This document shows positions 29,662 through 39,127 of a stretch of 64,000 bases of DNA, one piece after another. Source of the DNA: Naasia aerilata (GTDB taxonomy: Bacteria; Actinomycetota; Actinomycetes; Actinomycetales; Microbacteriaceae); contig NZ_AP027731.1 of the NCBI RefSeq assembly GCF_030296595.1, forward strand, positions 1,488,001 through 1,552,000, given 5' to 3'. The position numbers and the translations under genes are program-made. Position 1 is the stretch's first letter, and each line of letters starts with the position of its first letter. A model generated the notes under the pieces. It had not been told where the DNA came from, did no database searches, and saw nothing but the letters and a program-made list of their open reading frames with translations.

Positions 29662-30077
29662 CTACCGGCTGCGCGGCTGGGCGAAGCGCAGCATGTTGCC
29701 GGAGGGGTCCCGGAAGGCGCAGTCCCGCACGCCGTAGAACTGGTCCATCGGCTCCTGCAGCACCTCGCCGCCCGCGGCGCGGATGCGCTCGAAGGTGGCG
29801 TCACAGTCCTCGGTGCGGAAGTTGACGCCCCGGAGGAGGCCCTTGGCGAGGAGCTGGGCGGCGGCCGCCCTGTCCTCGGCGGAGGCGTTCGGGTCGGCGA
29901 CCGGCGGCTCGAGGACGATTTCGACGCCCGGCTGAGCGGGGAGCCGACCGTCACCCAGCGCATCCCCTCGTAGGCGACGTCGTTGCGCACCTCGAGGCCG
30001 AGGACGTCGCGATAGAAGGGGAGGGCGGTGTCGTGGTCGGCGACGGGGATGAAGCACTGCGACAGTGTGATGTCCAT
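29662..30077 (-). CDS. VOC/glyoxalase-fold protein (one presumed missing base)
   Basis: About 138 aa. Typical single-repeat VOC protein: ITLSQCFIPVADHDTALPFYRDVLGLEV at the start, GVNFRTEDCDATFERIRAAGGEV and the end signature FRDPSGNMLRFAQP. The frame shifts near 29940 (C run, WVTVGSP|AQPGVEIVLEPP). Metal ligands of true glyoxalases are not all evident. The AraC-family gene ends just upstream (30088), and this pair (AraC regulator then VOC protein) recurs in actinobacteria, so the regulator probably controls it. Start could also be 30083 or 30086. Confidence 0.82.
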
Positions 30078-30087
30078 GGCCATCACG

Positions 30088-30507
30088 CTAGGACGACGGC
30101 GAGAGCTGCGCTTCTCCGTTCCTGACCGGTCTCGTGTGCACCTTCACGATGCAGGCCGGGATCGCGGCAGCGGCGTCGTGCCGGCGGGCGCGGTAGGCGC
30201 TCGGGCTCTCGCCGACGAGCTCGGTGAACCGGGAGCTGAAGGAGCCGAGCGAGGTGCAGCCGACCGCGAAGCAGACCTCCGTGACACTGAGGTCGCCGCG
30301 CCGCAGCAGCGCCTTGGCGCGCTCGATCCGGCGGGTCATCAGGTGGCTGTACGGCGTCTCGCCGAAGGCGGCGCGGAAGCTGCGCGAGAAGTGGCCGGGG
30401 GACATCAGCGCGCCGGCGGCGAGGGCAGGCACGTCCAGCGGCTGGGCGTAGTCGCGGTCCATGCGGTCACGCGCACGCCGCAGGCGGACGAGATCCTCCA
30501 GCTCCAC
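30088..30507 (-). CDS. AraC-family transcriptional regulator
   Basis: 139 aa from the GTG giving ELEDLVRLRRARDRM; the frame is open further but upstream codons look non-coding. Two HTH motifs of AraC/XylS: LDVPALAAGALMSPGHFSRS and LSVTEVCFAVGCTSLGSFSS, with FRAAFGETPYSHLMTRRIERA and FTELVGESPSAYR as the classic domain ends. Nothing but the DNA-binding domain, a short type. Lies 11 bp from the VOC gene and reads in the same direction. Confidence 0.88.
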   Translation of the reverse strand: MELEDLVRLRRARDRMDRDYAQPLDVPALAAGALMSPGHFSRSFRAAFGETPYSHLMTRRIERAKALLRRGDLSVTEVCFAVGCTSLGSFSSRFTELVGESPSAYRARRHDAAAAIPACIVKVHTRPVRNGEAQLSPSS

Positions 30508-30577
30508 GGCACCACCCTGGCACAGGCGGCCCCGTCGTCGCACGGGGAGAAGGGCCGAACGGGAGCGCGGTGTGTCC

Positions 30578-30793
30578 TCAGCCGTCCCCGTCGGTCCGGG
30601 GAGGCAGGGGCACGCGGACGAGCATCGCCCTCCGCTGGAGCTCGAGCGGCAGGGTGTCGAACACGCGCCGGCCCATCGCCTCGGTCGTGAAGACACCGGC
30701 GACCATCGTGCTCCCCGAGCGATCGGGATGCAGGCGCTTCAGAACGTAGACGAAAGCATCGTCGATGGTCAGCACTCCGATTCCCTCCGCCAT
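30578..30793 (-). CDS. Small hypothetical protein
   Basis: 71 aa, MAEGIGVLTIDDAFVYVLKR...; alternative Met at 30817. Codon use and the moderately amphipathic sequence look coding, but I recognise no family. No membrane segment, no Cys. It starts 125 bp from the Asp23-like block and ends 70 bp before the AraC start, so it may be expressed alone. Confidence 0.5.
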   Translation of the reverse strand: MAEGIGVLTIDDAFVYVLKRLHPDRSGSTMVAGVFTTEAMGRRVFDTLPLELQRRAMLVRVPLPPRTDGDG

Positions 30794-30918
30794 GGCGGGG
30801 CGCGCTCGCGCCCGCATATGTATAGACGGGACGGCGAGCGGAATCGTCACGCGCCGGAGCAAGCCAGTGCTCGACGGGGGCGCCCGCCGGGAGGATCCCT
30901 GGGACCGCAGCCCCGGAG

Positions 30919-31257
30919 TCAGCCGACGCGGCCGATCTTGACGCTGACCTGCGCAGCAGGCCGGTCGGAGTTCTCGGCGACGAAGTCCCGGATGGCGTCA
31001 TGGGCCCGCCGGCACACCTCGGGAGCAGGGGCCTCGTCGGTCACGCCGATGTAGGCCGCCACGTCCACGCCGTCCTCGTTCTCGGTGACGGTCACGAGGT
31101 GCACGCCGGCCGGCTCGTTCTTGACCGCTTCGACGACGGCGCTCACCACCTTGGCGAGCACCGGCTTCATGGCGTACACGGCGGTGACGCCGTCGAGCTT
31201 GCGCAGCATCTGGGTCAGCCCGTAGCTGAGGTCGTCGGGCGTGCTGTAGCTCGTCAC
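30919..31257 (-). CDS. Small Asp23-cluster protein
   Basis: 112 aa, overlaps the preceding Asp23 gene by 4 bp. Contains LVTVTENEDGVDVAAYIGVTDE and the amphipathic C-terminal helix RRAHDAIRDFVAEN seen in short Asp23/Gls24-like proteins; no signal peptide or membrane segment. Last of a three-gene unit (sigma factor, Asp23, this gene) probably acting in cell-envelope stress. Function of the short paralogues is unknown. Confidence 0.75.
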   Translation of the reverse strand: MTSYSTPDDLSYGLTQMLRKLDGVTAVYAMKPVLAKVVSAVVEAVKNEPAGVHLVTVTENEDGVDVAAYIGVTDEAPAPEVCRRAHDAIRDFVAENSDRPAAQVSVKIGRVG

Positions 31258-31873
31258 GCCTCCTCCTCCGGGTCCTTGTCGTCGTCACGAACGAGGATGC
31301 GGATCTCGGCGACGGTGAGCTCGGTGTGGGTCGCCAGGCTGCTGGCGACCTCGCGCCGCAGGTCCTCGATCACCCGGGGCGCGTCAGCGCCCGAGTAGAG
31401 CGACACGTCGATCTCGATGGTGACCGGCTCGCCGGCGGTCTCCACGTCCCCTCCAGCCGCGACCGCTCGACGAGCACTCCGTCGATGCCGTCGCCGGCGG
31501 TGCGGATGAGGGCCCGCACCGCGCCCTCGGAGATGGCCAGGTGCGCCCGGGCATCGTCGTGGTGGAGCGGGATGTCCCGCCCGGCATGCGCCTGCACGCC
31601 GATCTGGTCGAGGATCGCCTTGAACCAGCTGGGCGCCCGAACGGGCGCGGCCTCCGCCTCGGCCTCGATGAGCTTCGCGGCGACCTTGCGCAGGCGGCTG
31701 AGGGCGGCGAGCGCATTCTGGGCGGCCGCGGACGATTCGATCGCCTCGTCCCGAGGCGTCCGGGCGAGGTCGAGGTAGTCGCTCAGCTGGTCGACGGTGA
31801 AGCCGTCGAAGTGGGCCTCGTCGAGCGGCGACACGCGATCCTCGGGACCGCGCGGTGCGGAAGAGTCGGTCAT
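31254..31873 (-). CDS. Asp23/Gls24-family envelope stress protein (one presumed missing base)
   Basis: 206 aa after adding one G near 31449 (…ERSRLEG|DVETAGEPV). The N-terminal part (FDGFTVDQLSDYLDLARTP... SWFKAILDQIGVQ) is helical and could contact the sigma factor; the C-terminal part HLAISEGAVRALIRTAGDG... TIEIDVSLYSGAD... is the Asp23 domain. Coupled by overlap to the sigma gene upstream and the short protein downstream. Such proteins associate with the membrane in other Gram-positives; anti-sigma activity is only a guess. Confidence 0.8.
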
Positions 31874-32433
31874 CGCCACGCCTCCATCTCGCGGATCAGG
31901 GTTCTCCGGCTCCGGGCGAGGAGGCCGCGGACCGTGGAGACGGGGAGGTCGAGCTGCTCGGCGATCTCGTCGTAACCGTATCCGCCGATCTCCCGGAGCA
32001 CCCACGTTCGGCGCTGTTCCTCAGGGAGCGAGGACAGGGCCCGGGACAGCGCGTCGTCGAGCGAGGTCGCTGCGGCGACGTCCTCCGGCGTCTCGGTGGG
32101 GGAGACCACATCATGCTTCTCGATGTCGTCGTGATCCTTGCGCGCGCGCAGCCGGTCGATGCTCTTGCGTGTGACGATCTGGATCAGCCATCGGCGCACC
32201 GCGCCGAAGTTCTCCATCGTGGGCAGCTGCTGCCAGGCGGAAATGAACGCCTCCTGCACCACGTCGTCCGTGTCGGCGTACGAGCCGAGGAGGCGTGCGG
32301 CATAGGCGCTCAGGAGCGGCTCGTGACGGCGCATGAGGATCTCGAACGCCCGGATGTCGCCGTCGGACGCCCGGCCCGCCAGGGTGCGATCGTCCGCGTC
32401 CCCGAGGGAGGAGTGGCCGGGGAGGGTGACCAT
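31870..32433 (-). CDS. ECF-type RNA polymerase sigma factor
   Basis: 187 aa from Met at 32433 (an earlier in-frame start at 32487 would add 18 residues without motif support). Region 2 shows FEILMRRHEPLLSAYAARLL, the DDVVQEAFISAWQ core and FGAVRRWLIQIVTRKSIDRLR; region 4 has LPEEQRRTWVLREIGGYGYDEIAEQLDLP and VSTVRGLLARSRRTL. Heads a unit with the Asp23-like genes. No zinc-finger anti-sigma follows, so its control is probably by the Asp23-type partner. Promoter not identified. Confidence 0.9.
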   Translation of the reverse strand: MVTLPGHSSLGDADDRTLAGRASDGDIRAFEILMRRHEPLLSAYAARLLGSYADTDDVVQEAFISAWQQLPTMENFGAVRRWLIQIVTRKSIDRLRARKDHDDIEKHDVVSPTETPEDVAAATSLDDALSRALSSLPEEQRRTWVLREIGGYGYDEIAEQLDLPVSTVRGLLARSRRTLIREMEAWR

Positions 32434-32568
32434 CGCGCTCCTCGGGCCGGATCGGTCCCGGATCAGGACCACCTCAAGGAATAGCACACGCGCGCGTCAG
32501 ACCTCCCCCACGCCCCCGTGGGGGCGGCTCACAGGTGAATCGGGGCCGGCCGGTGTGATGCTGGCGGC

Positions 32569-33498
32569 GTGGACACGGAGGCGACGCGCAGCGTTGCCCA
32601 CCCAGCGGACGGGTCAGCGAGGGACCGGCGCGAGTGGGAGCGGATCGCCTACGGACCGGACTCCTCGGACACGGAGCGTCGAGCCGCCCAGGCCGCGCTC
32701 GATCGACTTCGCCCACCCGCGGTGGTTTCCTCGGCCCCCGATCCGGAGATCTCCATTGAGAGGGTCGTGGAGGCCCAGCCGCCCGAGCCGCCCCTCGCGG
32801 GTCGGGGCCGGCCACGGTTCCGGTTCCGCGGTGCGCTCGCGGCCCTCGGGGTGGTGGCGACCCTGCTCGTCGCGGTCGCGGTGCTTCCCCGGATGTTCGA
32901 GCCGAGCTCGGTCGGCACCTTCGAGCGCGCCCAGACGGATGCAGACCAGGATGTGCCCATGTGGCTGGCCAATGCCCTGGCGACGGCGGCCGGCGCCTCC
33001 GGCCGGGCGGGTGCGGGGGCCGAGCTGCACGAGACGCTCCGGCGGATCGCGGACGACGGGCGGTCGGCCTTCGTCTTCCGCAGCGCGGAGGAGGACACGG
33101 TGTGCATGGCGGTCGCGGCCGATGCCCTGGCCTGTGTTCCCGCCGTGGAGTTCGGGCGGGACGGCATCCAGATCGAGGTGGTCGCCCAGCGCGACGCCGC
33201 GAAGGCGGAGGGGCTCCGCTACTCCTGGGGTCCCCAGGGCGGGCTGCGCACGGAGACCTTCGACTACCGGGATCCGATCCGGGCCGTGCCGATGTCCGTC
33301 GGCACCTGGACAGAGCTCGTGACCGACTGCATGGCCGACCGCGGCTACGCGGTGCTGCCTACGGCGCGGGGTGGAGTGATCCCCGAGATCGGTGACGACC
33401 TGCGGACCCTGGGCTTCACGATCAACCGGGTCGGGTGCACGGCGAGATATCCGTTGCATGGGCTGTACTTCGGCCCGGTGGGGCCCGTCGAGTCGTGA
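32569..33498 (+). CDS. Single-pass membrane protein of unknown function
   Basis: 309 aa, GTG start. About 88 cytoplasmic residues, then one membrane helix (GALAALGVVATLLVAVAVL, roughly 89-107) and a 200-residue extracytoplasmic domain with three Cys (VCMAV, LACVP, DCMADRGY, VGCTARY: four in all, room for two disulphides). I do not recognise the family; topology is like a regulator or sensor. It is transcribed away from the sigma factor with 135 bp between, and overlaps no other gene, so partnership with the sigma factor is only positional. Confidence 0.65.
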   Translation: MDTEATRSVAHPADGSARDRREWERIAYGPDSSDTERRAAQAALDRLRPPAVVSSAPDPEISIERVVEAQPPEPPLAGRGRPRFRFRGALAALGVVATLLVAVAVLPRMFEPSSVGTFERAQTDADQDVPMWLANALATAAGASGRAGAGAELHETLRRIADDGRSAFVFRSAEEDTVCMAVAADALACVPAVEFGRDGIQIEVVAQRDAAKAEGLRYSWGPQGGLRTETFDYRDPIRAVPMSVGTWTELVTDCMADRGYAVLPTARGGVIPEIGDDLRTLGFTINRVGCTARYPLHGLYFGPVGPVES

Positions 33499-33572
33499 TC
33501 GACGCCCTCGCGGCCGTGGAATCATCAAGGGGTGGGCGAGGCGGAGAACGACGGCGCGGGGGCGCCCCCTCG

Positions 33573-34726
33573 GTGACCACTTCGCGGGCGGCCGGGGCGC
33601 CTGGGCACGAGCACGCGCACGCCGAAGCGCACGATCACGACCACGCGCAGGGTCACGCTCACGGTGATGACCACGGGCACGAGCGCGGGCATGAGCACTC
33701 CCACGGGCATGAGCACGGGCACGAGCACTCCCACAGGCATGACCACGACCACGACCACGAGCACGCTCACGGGCTGCGGGGGTTCCTCCACGAGCTCTTC
33801 GTGCCGCACACCCACGACGCCGCGGATGCGGTGGACGACGCGCTCGAGGCCAGCGTGCAGGGGGTCCGCGCCGTCAAGGTCAGCCTCTTCGTGCTCCTCG
33901 GGACGACCCTTCTGCAGTTCCTGGTCGTCCTCATCAGCGGGTCCGTCGCTCTTCTCGCGGACACCATCCACAACTTCTCGGACGCGCTGACGGCCGTTCC
34001 GCTCTGGGTCGCGTTCGTTCTCGGCCGTCGCGCGGCCACCCGGGGCTACACGTACGGGTTCGGCCGTGCGGAGGATCTCGCCGGGCTCTTCATCGTGGCC
34101 GTGGTGGCCCTCTCCGCCGTTGTCGCCGCCTGGCAGTCCGTGGAGCGGCTGATCAATCCGCGTCCCCTCGAGAACCTCTGGTGGGTGGTTGTGGCCGGAA
34201 TCGTCGGGTTCGCGGGGAACGAGGCCGTCGCCGTCTACCGCATCCGGGTGGGACGGCGGATCGGATCGGCCGCGCTGGTCGCGGACGGGGTGCACGCGCG
34301 CACCGACGGGTTCACCTCCTCGCCGTCGTCATCGGGGCGCTCGGAGTGATGCTCGGCATCCCGATCGCGGACCCGCTGATCGGCATCCTCATCTCCCTGG
34401 CGATCCTGGTGCTGCTCTGGGGCACGGTCCGCAGCATCGGCCGCCGCCTGATGGACGGGATCGAGCCGGACCTTCTGGACCGGGCGGAGCACGCCCTCCT
34501 CTCCCTGCCGGAGGTCGCGGGAGTCGACGCACTGCGGCTCCGCTGGGTCGGACATCGGCTGCAGGGCGACGCGACGGTCGTGCTGGCCGACATGCCGCTG
34601 AGCCGTGCGGTGGCCGTCGCTGCCGCGGCCGAGGCGGAGGTCCGGGCGCACCTTCCGAACCTCGACCTCGTCCGGGTGCGCACGACCACGGCTGCTGTTC
34701 AAACCCACTCGCGGCCCTCGGACTGA
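33573..34726 (+). CDS. Cation diffusion facilitator metal exporter (one presumed missing base)
   Basis: CDF/ZnT-type antiporter, 384 aa if started at GTG 33573 (the true start is uncertain because of possible errors in the run of C at 33566). The N-terminus is an exceptional His-rich tail: about 60 residues with HEHAHAEAHDHDHAQGHAHG-like alternations, ending at HAHGLRGF. Then six membrane helices with the metal site HNFSDAL in helix 2 (LLADTIHNFSDALTAV) and DGVHARTDGFTS in helix 5. A C-terminal cytoplasmic CDF domain follows. The frame breaks near 34319 (HARTDGFTS|LAVVIGAL). Exports Zn2+ or a related ion; the His tail may buffer it. Confidence 0.85.
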
Positions 34727-34798
34727 CAGGGGTCGTTCCCCTCGCGCCACCACCCTGCCGGCGCGTTCTCCGGCTGTCGGTGCTGGTCCTCCCCGGCC

Positions 34799-35893
34799 CT
34801 AGTCCTCGCGCCCCGGGGTCCCGGACAGGTGCGGGAGGACGCGCTCGAGCCGCACTCCCGGCAGAGCCTCGAGGAACTCCGGGCCGAAGGCGCGGATGGC
34901 GGTCGAGGTTCCGGGCAGAGCGTCGCCGCTCAGCGTGCGGCGGACCGCTGCCAGCACGGCATCCGCGGTGAACGCATAGCCTTCGCCGGCGGTCAGCCAC
35001 CCCTCGCGCACTTCGCCGTCGGCCAGCGTTACTCGTGCCCAGCTGTAGGAGGAGCGCTCCCGCGACGGTGGGCGCCGGCCACCGCCTCCTGCGGCCGAGA
35101 GGCGGAACCGCAACGCCGTCGACCTCATCACGCCGGACACGGCGGGGAGCAGCGTCCGGGCGAGCAGCGGAGCGAGCGCGACCCCGACGGACGCCGTCAC
35201 GTCGGGCGTGCCGTACCCCGCGGGCAGGGTCGCGAGATCCCCGAGGTCCCCGGGGACCAGCGTGACGCGCCTGCCGTCGGGCAAGGTCAGCGGTGCGGCG
35301 CCGCTGCCGAGCCGCGCGCGCTCGTACTGCCCGTTGCGGACGCGCGCGGCACCCGTGGCGAGTCCCTCCAGAACGCTCTCCAGCGCTCCCGCCGAAGTCC
35401 CCGCGGTCCAGGGGAGGAGGCCGAGGTCCACCCGGCGCATCGCGTTCCCGCCGGCCAGCCACACCGCCAGTCCTTCGGTCGTCACCGTTCCGTAGCCGGA
35501 TGCCGGGAGGAGGCTGACGCCCGCCCGCACGGCGAGAGCGGAGAGTCCGTAGAGGGCCGCGATGGCCGGACGCTCGTTGGCGATGTCGATGTAGGACGCG
35601 TCGGCCCCGATCGCCGCGTTCGCGACCACGGGCGCGGTGGCGGTGAACGGGCCGGCCAGGTTGAGCACCAGATCGCTGCCCGCGATCGCGCCCGCGACCT
35701 GGTCGGCGTCGATGCCCGCGAGGACGGCTGTCTCGGTGCCCGGGCCGACGTCGGCGGCGAGCGTGGTCAGGGCGGATCCGCTCCGCCCGATCAGCCGGAG
35801 GCGGACCTCCTCCGGCTGGAGACCGCCGATCACAAGGCGGCCGGTGCGGCCGGTGGCGCCGAGGACCGAGACGACCGGGACGCTGGAGGGCAT
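34799..35893 (-). CDS. Saccharopine-dehydrogenase-like oxidoreductase
   Basis: 364 aa; Rossmann fold at the start (VVSVLGATGRTGRLVIGGL, GxxGxxG). Members of this group (trans-acting enoyl reductase, LYS9-like) act on diverse substrates; the actual reaction here is unknown. Other markers: AVLAGIDADQVAGAIAGSDL, NLAGPFTATAPVVANAA, YIDIANERPAI, LPASGYGTV. C-terminal MRSTALRFRLSAAGGGGRRPP... EVREGWLTAGEGYAFTADA is typical. Start at MPSSVPVVSVLG chosen; the frame is open 366 bp further but that stretch has no conserved content. Stands alone with 72 bp to the CDF gene, converging. Confidence 0.85.
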   Translation of the reverse strand: MPSSVPVVSVLGATGRTGRLVIGGLQPEEVRLRLIGRSGSALTTLAADVGPGTETAVLAGIDADQVAGAIAGSDLVLNLAGPFTATAPVVANAAIGADASYIDIANERPAIAALYGLSALAVRAGVSLLPASGYGTVTTEGLAVWLAGGNAMRRVDLGLLPWTAGTSAGALESVLEGLATGAARVRNGQYERARLGSGAAPLTLPDGRRVTLVPGDLGDLATLPAGYGTPDVTASVGVALAPLLARTLLPAVSGVMRSTALRFRLSAAGGGGRRPPSRERSSYSWARVTLADGEVREGWLTAGEGYAFTADAVLAAVRRTLSGDALPGTSTAIRAFGPEFLEALPGVRLERVLPHLSGTPGRED

Positions 35894-36179
35894 GGGCTCA
35901 CGGTAGTGCGCGACGGGGCCCGCGTCACCGCCCGGAGTACGAAGGCCGGCTCCATGGCCACGCGGGTCGGATCGCTGCGCGCCGGCGGGATGAAACTCCT
36001 CATCCGCACGGATGAGATCGGTGCCGGAGGCCTGCCCCCGGCCGGCCGCCGACCCTAGCGTGGCGGCATGCCCGTCCCGATCCGGTTCCGCCGCCGCCAC
36101 CGCCCGCGTCCACTCCGCTCGTTCGTTCGCGGACGGGGAGGGCGATTCTCCGGAGCGCGTCGGCCGCGGAAGCGGACCG

Positions 36180-36323
36180 ATGAGCGACCCCGTCGGCTCC
36201 GCGATCGGCATGGCGGGGGCGGGGGCGGTCGCTGCGGCGCTCGCCATGGCGGCGATCATCGTCGCGGGGGCGGTCGCGGCGATCGTGCACGTCGGTCTGC
36301 GCGTGCTCAGCCCTCGCCGGTGA
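36180..36323 (+). CDS. Small hydrophobic protein (tentative)
   Basis: 47 aa, ATG start, mostly one long Ala-rich membrane helix (GAVAAALAMAAIIVAGAVAAIVHVGL) ending in LSPRR. Lies in a 500-bp space between genes with weak ribosome site. It could be a real small membrane protein or a chance open frame of GC-rich DNA. The sequence from 35894 to 36179 before it shows nothing further. Confidence 0.35.
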   Translation: MSDPVGSAIGMAGAGAVAAALAMAAIIVAGAVAAIVHVGLRVLSPRR

Positions 36324-36393
36324 CGCCTTCGGGCCGGAGGCTCCGGCTCCCGGCGCCGCGAAGCGGAGGCAGGAGCCGGAACGGAGGGGCCGC

Positions 36394-36843
36394 TCAGGAA
36401 CCCGAGGTGCCGGTCCCGGTGGCAGGGTCGTCGTCAGGGTGGCCCGGCCGTCCGCCGCCGGGTCCGCCCTCCTCGAGGCCGGTCACGGCGAACGACTCGT
36501 CCAGCTTGACGGTCGCCTCGGTGCCGTCCGCCTGCACGATGTGAGCCTCGTACGCGGCGCCTTCCGCGTCGGTCTCCAGCCGCTGGACGGTGGCGTCCGG
36601 GTAGGCGGCGACAACGGCTGCCCGGACCTTCTCCGCGGTGTCGCCCGTGAGGAGCTCCTCCGTCTTCCCGTTCGCCTGGTGCCCGCCCTGGCTGGGGTCC
36701 CTCTCGGCGGGCGCCGAGGAGGCCGAGGGCGTCGGCGTCCCCGTCTCGGCCACGGCCGGCAGAGCGGCGGCGGTGATGGCGCCGACCGTGAGGCCTCCCG
36801 CCAGCAGGAGCCCGCCGATCGTCATCGTCTTTCGCACGTTCAT
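36394..36843 (-). CDS. Secreted PepSY-like protein
   Basis: 149 aa: signal peptide (VRKTMTIGGLLLAGGLTVGA..., cleavage near AVAETG), a Pro/Ser linker, and about 70 residues of PepSY-like fold (KVRAAVVAAYPDATVQRLETD, AYEAHIVQADGTEATVKLDESFAVTG), then a Gly/Pro/Asp tail. Single PepSY-like domains are thought to inhibit or chaperone extracellular enzymes; the target is unknown. Start at MNVRKTM chosen over the upstream MCEG frame. The 228 bp between this gene and the glucanase hold no clear element. Confidence 0.7.
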   Translation of the reverse strand: MNVRKTMTIGGLLLAGGLTVGAITAAALPAVAETGTPTPSASSAPAERDPSQGGHQANGKTEELLTGDTAEKVRAAVVAAYPDATVQRLETDAEGAAYEAHIVQADGTEATVKLDESFAVTGLEEGGPGGGRPGHPDDDPATGTGTSGS

Positions 36844-37071
36844 TGCTACTCCTTCGCACAATCCCTCAGGTCGAGGGGTGCGGCCACGATCGTCCTCCTT
36901 CGGAAGAGGACGCCCGGGCGGAGCTATCGATGGGCCCAGAGTCGCGGTGTCGAGGCCGCGCGCACCGCGGCCAGGACGGCGGTCACGCGGCGCGGTGCAG
37001 CGGCACCTTCGTGTCGCCGCCGACGGGCTCGTCGAACCGACGGAAGCGGAGCCCGCAGGCCCCGCTTTCCG

Positions 37072-39127
37072 TCAGCTCGCGTTCGCCATGATGTAGGCGA
37101 GCAGGTACGACCGGCTGTTGCCGTCGTCGATGGTCGCGGTCGGCAGGGCCCGCGCGGCGGCCAGCGCCTCGCCCGCCTGCTCGCGGCCGGCGAGTGACGA
37201 GTACATCAGCAGGTAGTCCCCGAACGGGATGTCGAACCCGGCCGGTGCAGCGGCCTCGACGAGCTTGCCGATCTGGTCCCCGCCGCCCGCGGCATCCGTT
37301 CCCAGGTAGGCGGAGACGGGCGCCATCGGGACCAGCTGGATGCCGACGATCGCGCTGGGCTCGGGGAGAACCACGTGGCGAAGTCGCGCTTGGCTCCCCA
37401 GTTCAGCGACACCATGTCGTGGCCGAAGCCGTCGAACTGCGCCTCCCCGAGGTCGGGGTTGATCCAGTAGGCGAGGGTCGAGGCGGTCTCGGCGCTCAGC
37501 AGCCACGCCGCCTCGGACGCGAGCGAACGGTTCCCGGAGACTTTCGCCCACAGGGAGAGGCCCGTCCACGCGGTCACGGCCTCGGAGGAAGATTCCTGGT
37601 TGTTCCCGTCCGCGAAGGGGAGTAGCCGGACGCCCAGCTGTGCGAGAAGTACGGATCGAACACGCGGGTGGTGGGGAAAGCGGTCGACGTCCCCTTACCC
37701 GGGCGGGACGCGATGTCGGCGGCGAGCAGGTCGAGGACGGGGGCCCACCGCTTCGCCAGCTTGGGGTCGTCCTGGGCCACGACACCGGCGGCGTAGAGGA
37801 AGTAGCCGTAGTGGAAGTGGTGGTCATTGCCCTCCTCGGAGCCGAACGAGGTCGCGAGCCCGACCATCGTCTTCAGATCGGGGTCATAGACGAAGCATTC
37901 CTGGTCGCGCGTCGTGCAGCCGGCGGGATCCGTCCACTTGTCGAGCTGATCCGTCAGGGCCGTCGTCAGCGTCGCCGCCGATTCCGTGTCCCCGAGTTCA
38001 CGGGCGAGCTGGAGCAGCATCGCTGCGCGGTAGAGCGTCTTGCCGCCGAAGTAGGTGTCGGCGGCGAACGTCGGAGAGGTCGACACGTCGACCTTGAGCT
38101 GCTGGCCGAGCTCGGCCTTCTCGTCCTCCGGGAGGCCGCTGAGGTCGAGCGCGGAGGCCGGCGGCACCGTGGGGGTGTCGAAGGAGAGCGTCCGTGCCGC
38201 GCACAGCGGCACGGTGCCGTAGACCGTCGAGTAGGTGAGCCCGGAGCAGCCCTTCGCCGCGGCGGCTCCCTGGTGGGGAAGGGGCACGACGAGCGAGGCG
38301 CCGCCTGCCTGGGTGCGATAGGTCAGGCGCGTGCGCTGCGCGTCCCCCGTCCGGCGGTAGGAGGTGGTGACGGCCGTCAGCGGGGAACCGGCGGCCGAGG
38401 TGAGCGCCTCGCGCTGTGCGTCGGTCGTCCCCTCGGGGAGCGGGAGGAGCACGAGGGAGCCGCCCTCGCTCAGGTCGACGGAGGTGCCGGAGACGGTGCC
38501 GGAGGTGGTGCTGAGCACCCACTCCTGTGATCCGACCCGCACCGTGCCCGACCCGTCGCCGGTCGCGGTGACGGGAGCGCTCAGCCGGACCGTCTGCGCC
38601 GTGTCCGCCCGGTAGGAGACGAGCGGCGATCCTTCCGCGATGGTGGTGTGACCGAGCACCGTGTCGCCGCTGCGGTGCTCGACCGTGACGGACACCTCGT
38701 CGTAGGCGCTCACCAGAGCGCTCGTGGCGCCCAGGTCCACGTCCAGGCCGGGCCCGACCGCACCCAGGATCGTGTTCGCGGAGGGAGCGGGCGTGGGCAG
38801 CCCGGCCGTGAACCCGCTCGCCGTCTGCGCGAAGGAGAGCGGGAAGGGGAACACCGGCTGCGGCTCGGCGCCGAAGACGAGCCCCGAGAACCACCGGTTG
38901 GTCGGCGGGAGAAGGCCCTCGGCCAGCCGCATCTCCGGGGTGGGAGCCACGGCACGGCTCGGCACGTTCGCGAGCAGCCGCTGCGTCGCCGAGTCGGGAA
39001 GCACAGCCGTGCCGGAGGAGGCGGCCGCAGGGGCTTCGCCGGAGGCGCCCGTGCACGCGGTGAGCGCGGCGCCGGCGAGGAGGATCACGAGACCCGCTGC
39101 GAATGCGGGAGGGGTGCGAGAAGTCAC
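37072..39127 (-). CDS. GH81 endo-beta-1,3-glucanase lipoprotein (two presumed missing bases)
   Basis: 685 aa after adding one C near 37618 (…SGYSP|FADGNNQESSS) and near 37374 (TWFSP|EPSAIVG). Lipobox ALTAC (AGAALTACTG) anchors it outside. Family 81 markers: RWFSGLVFG (N-domain), GSEEGNDHHFHYGY and the catalytic FADGNNQESSSEAV with the acid/base and nucleophile carboxylates of GH81. It hydrolyses beta-1,3-glucan. Start GTG 39127 overlaps the HlyD-like stop (GTGA), so the three genes GT2, HlyD-like and GH81 form one unit, implying the enzyme trims or releases a polymer made by the synthase. Confidence 0.85.

Noticed and set aside
33600..33790. Short tandem repeat mistaken for a CRISPR-like array or microsatellite
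   Set aside because: The repetition comes from the His-x-Asp/Glu codons of a protein tail; no spaced, identical repeats are present.
35900..36260. N-terminal extension of the saccharopine-dehydrogenase-like protein
   Set aside because: The extra 122 codons are Ala/Pro/Arg-rich without similarity and the true Rossmann motif starts right after Met at 35893.
36068..36340. Arg-rich frame starting at 36068
   Set aside because: Its translation (MPVPIRFRRRHRPRP...) is a typical GC-rich shadow; only the hydrophobic 47-residue frame at 36180 is mentioned, with low confidence.
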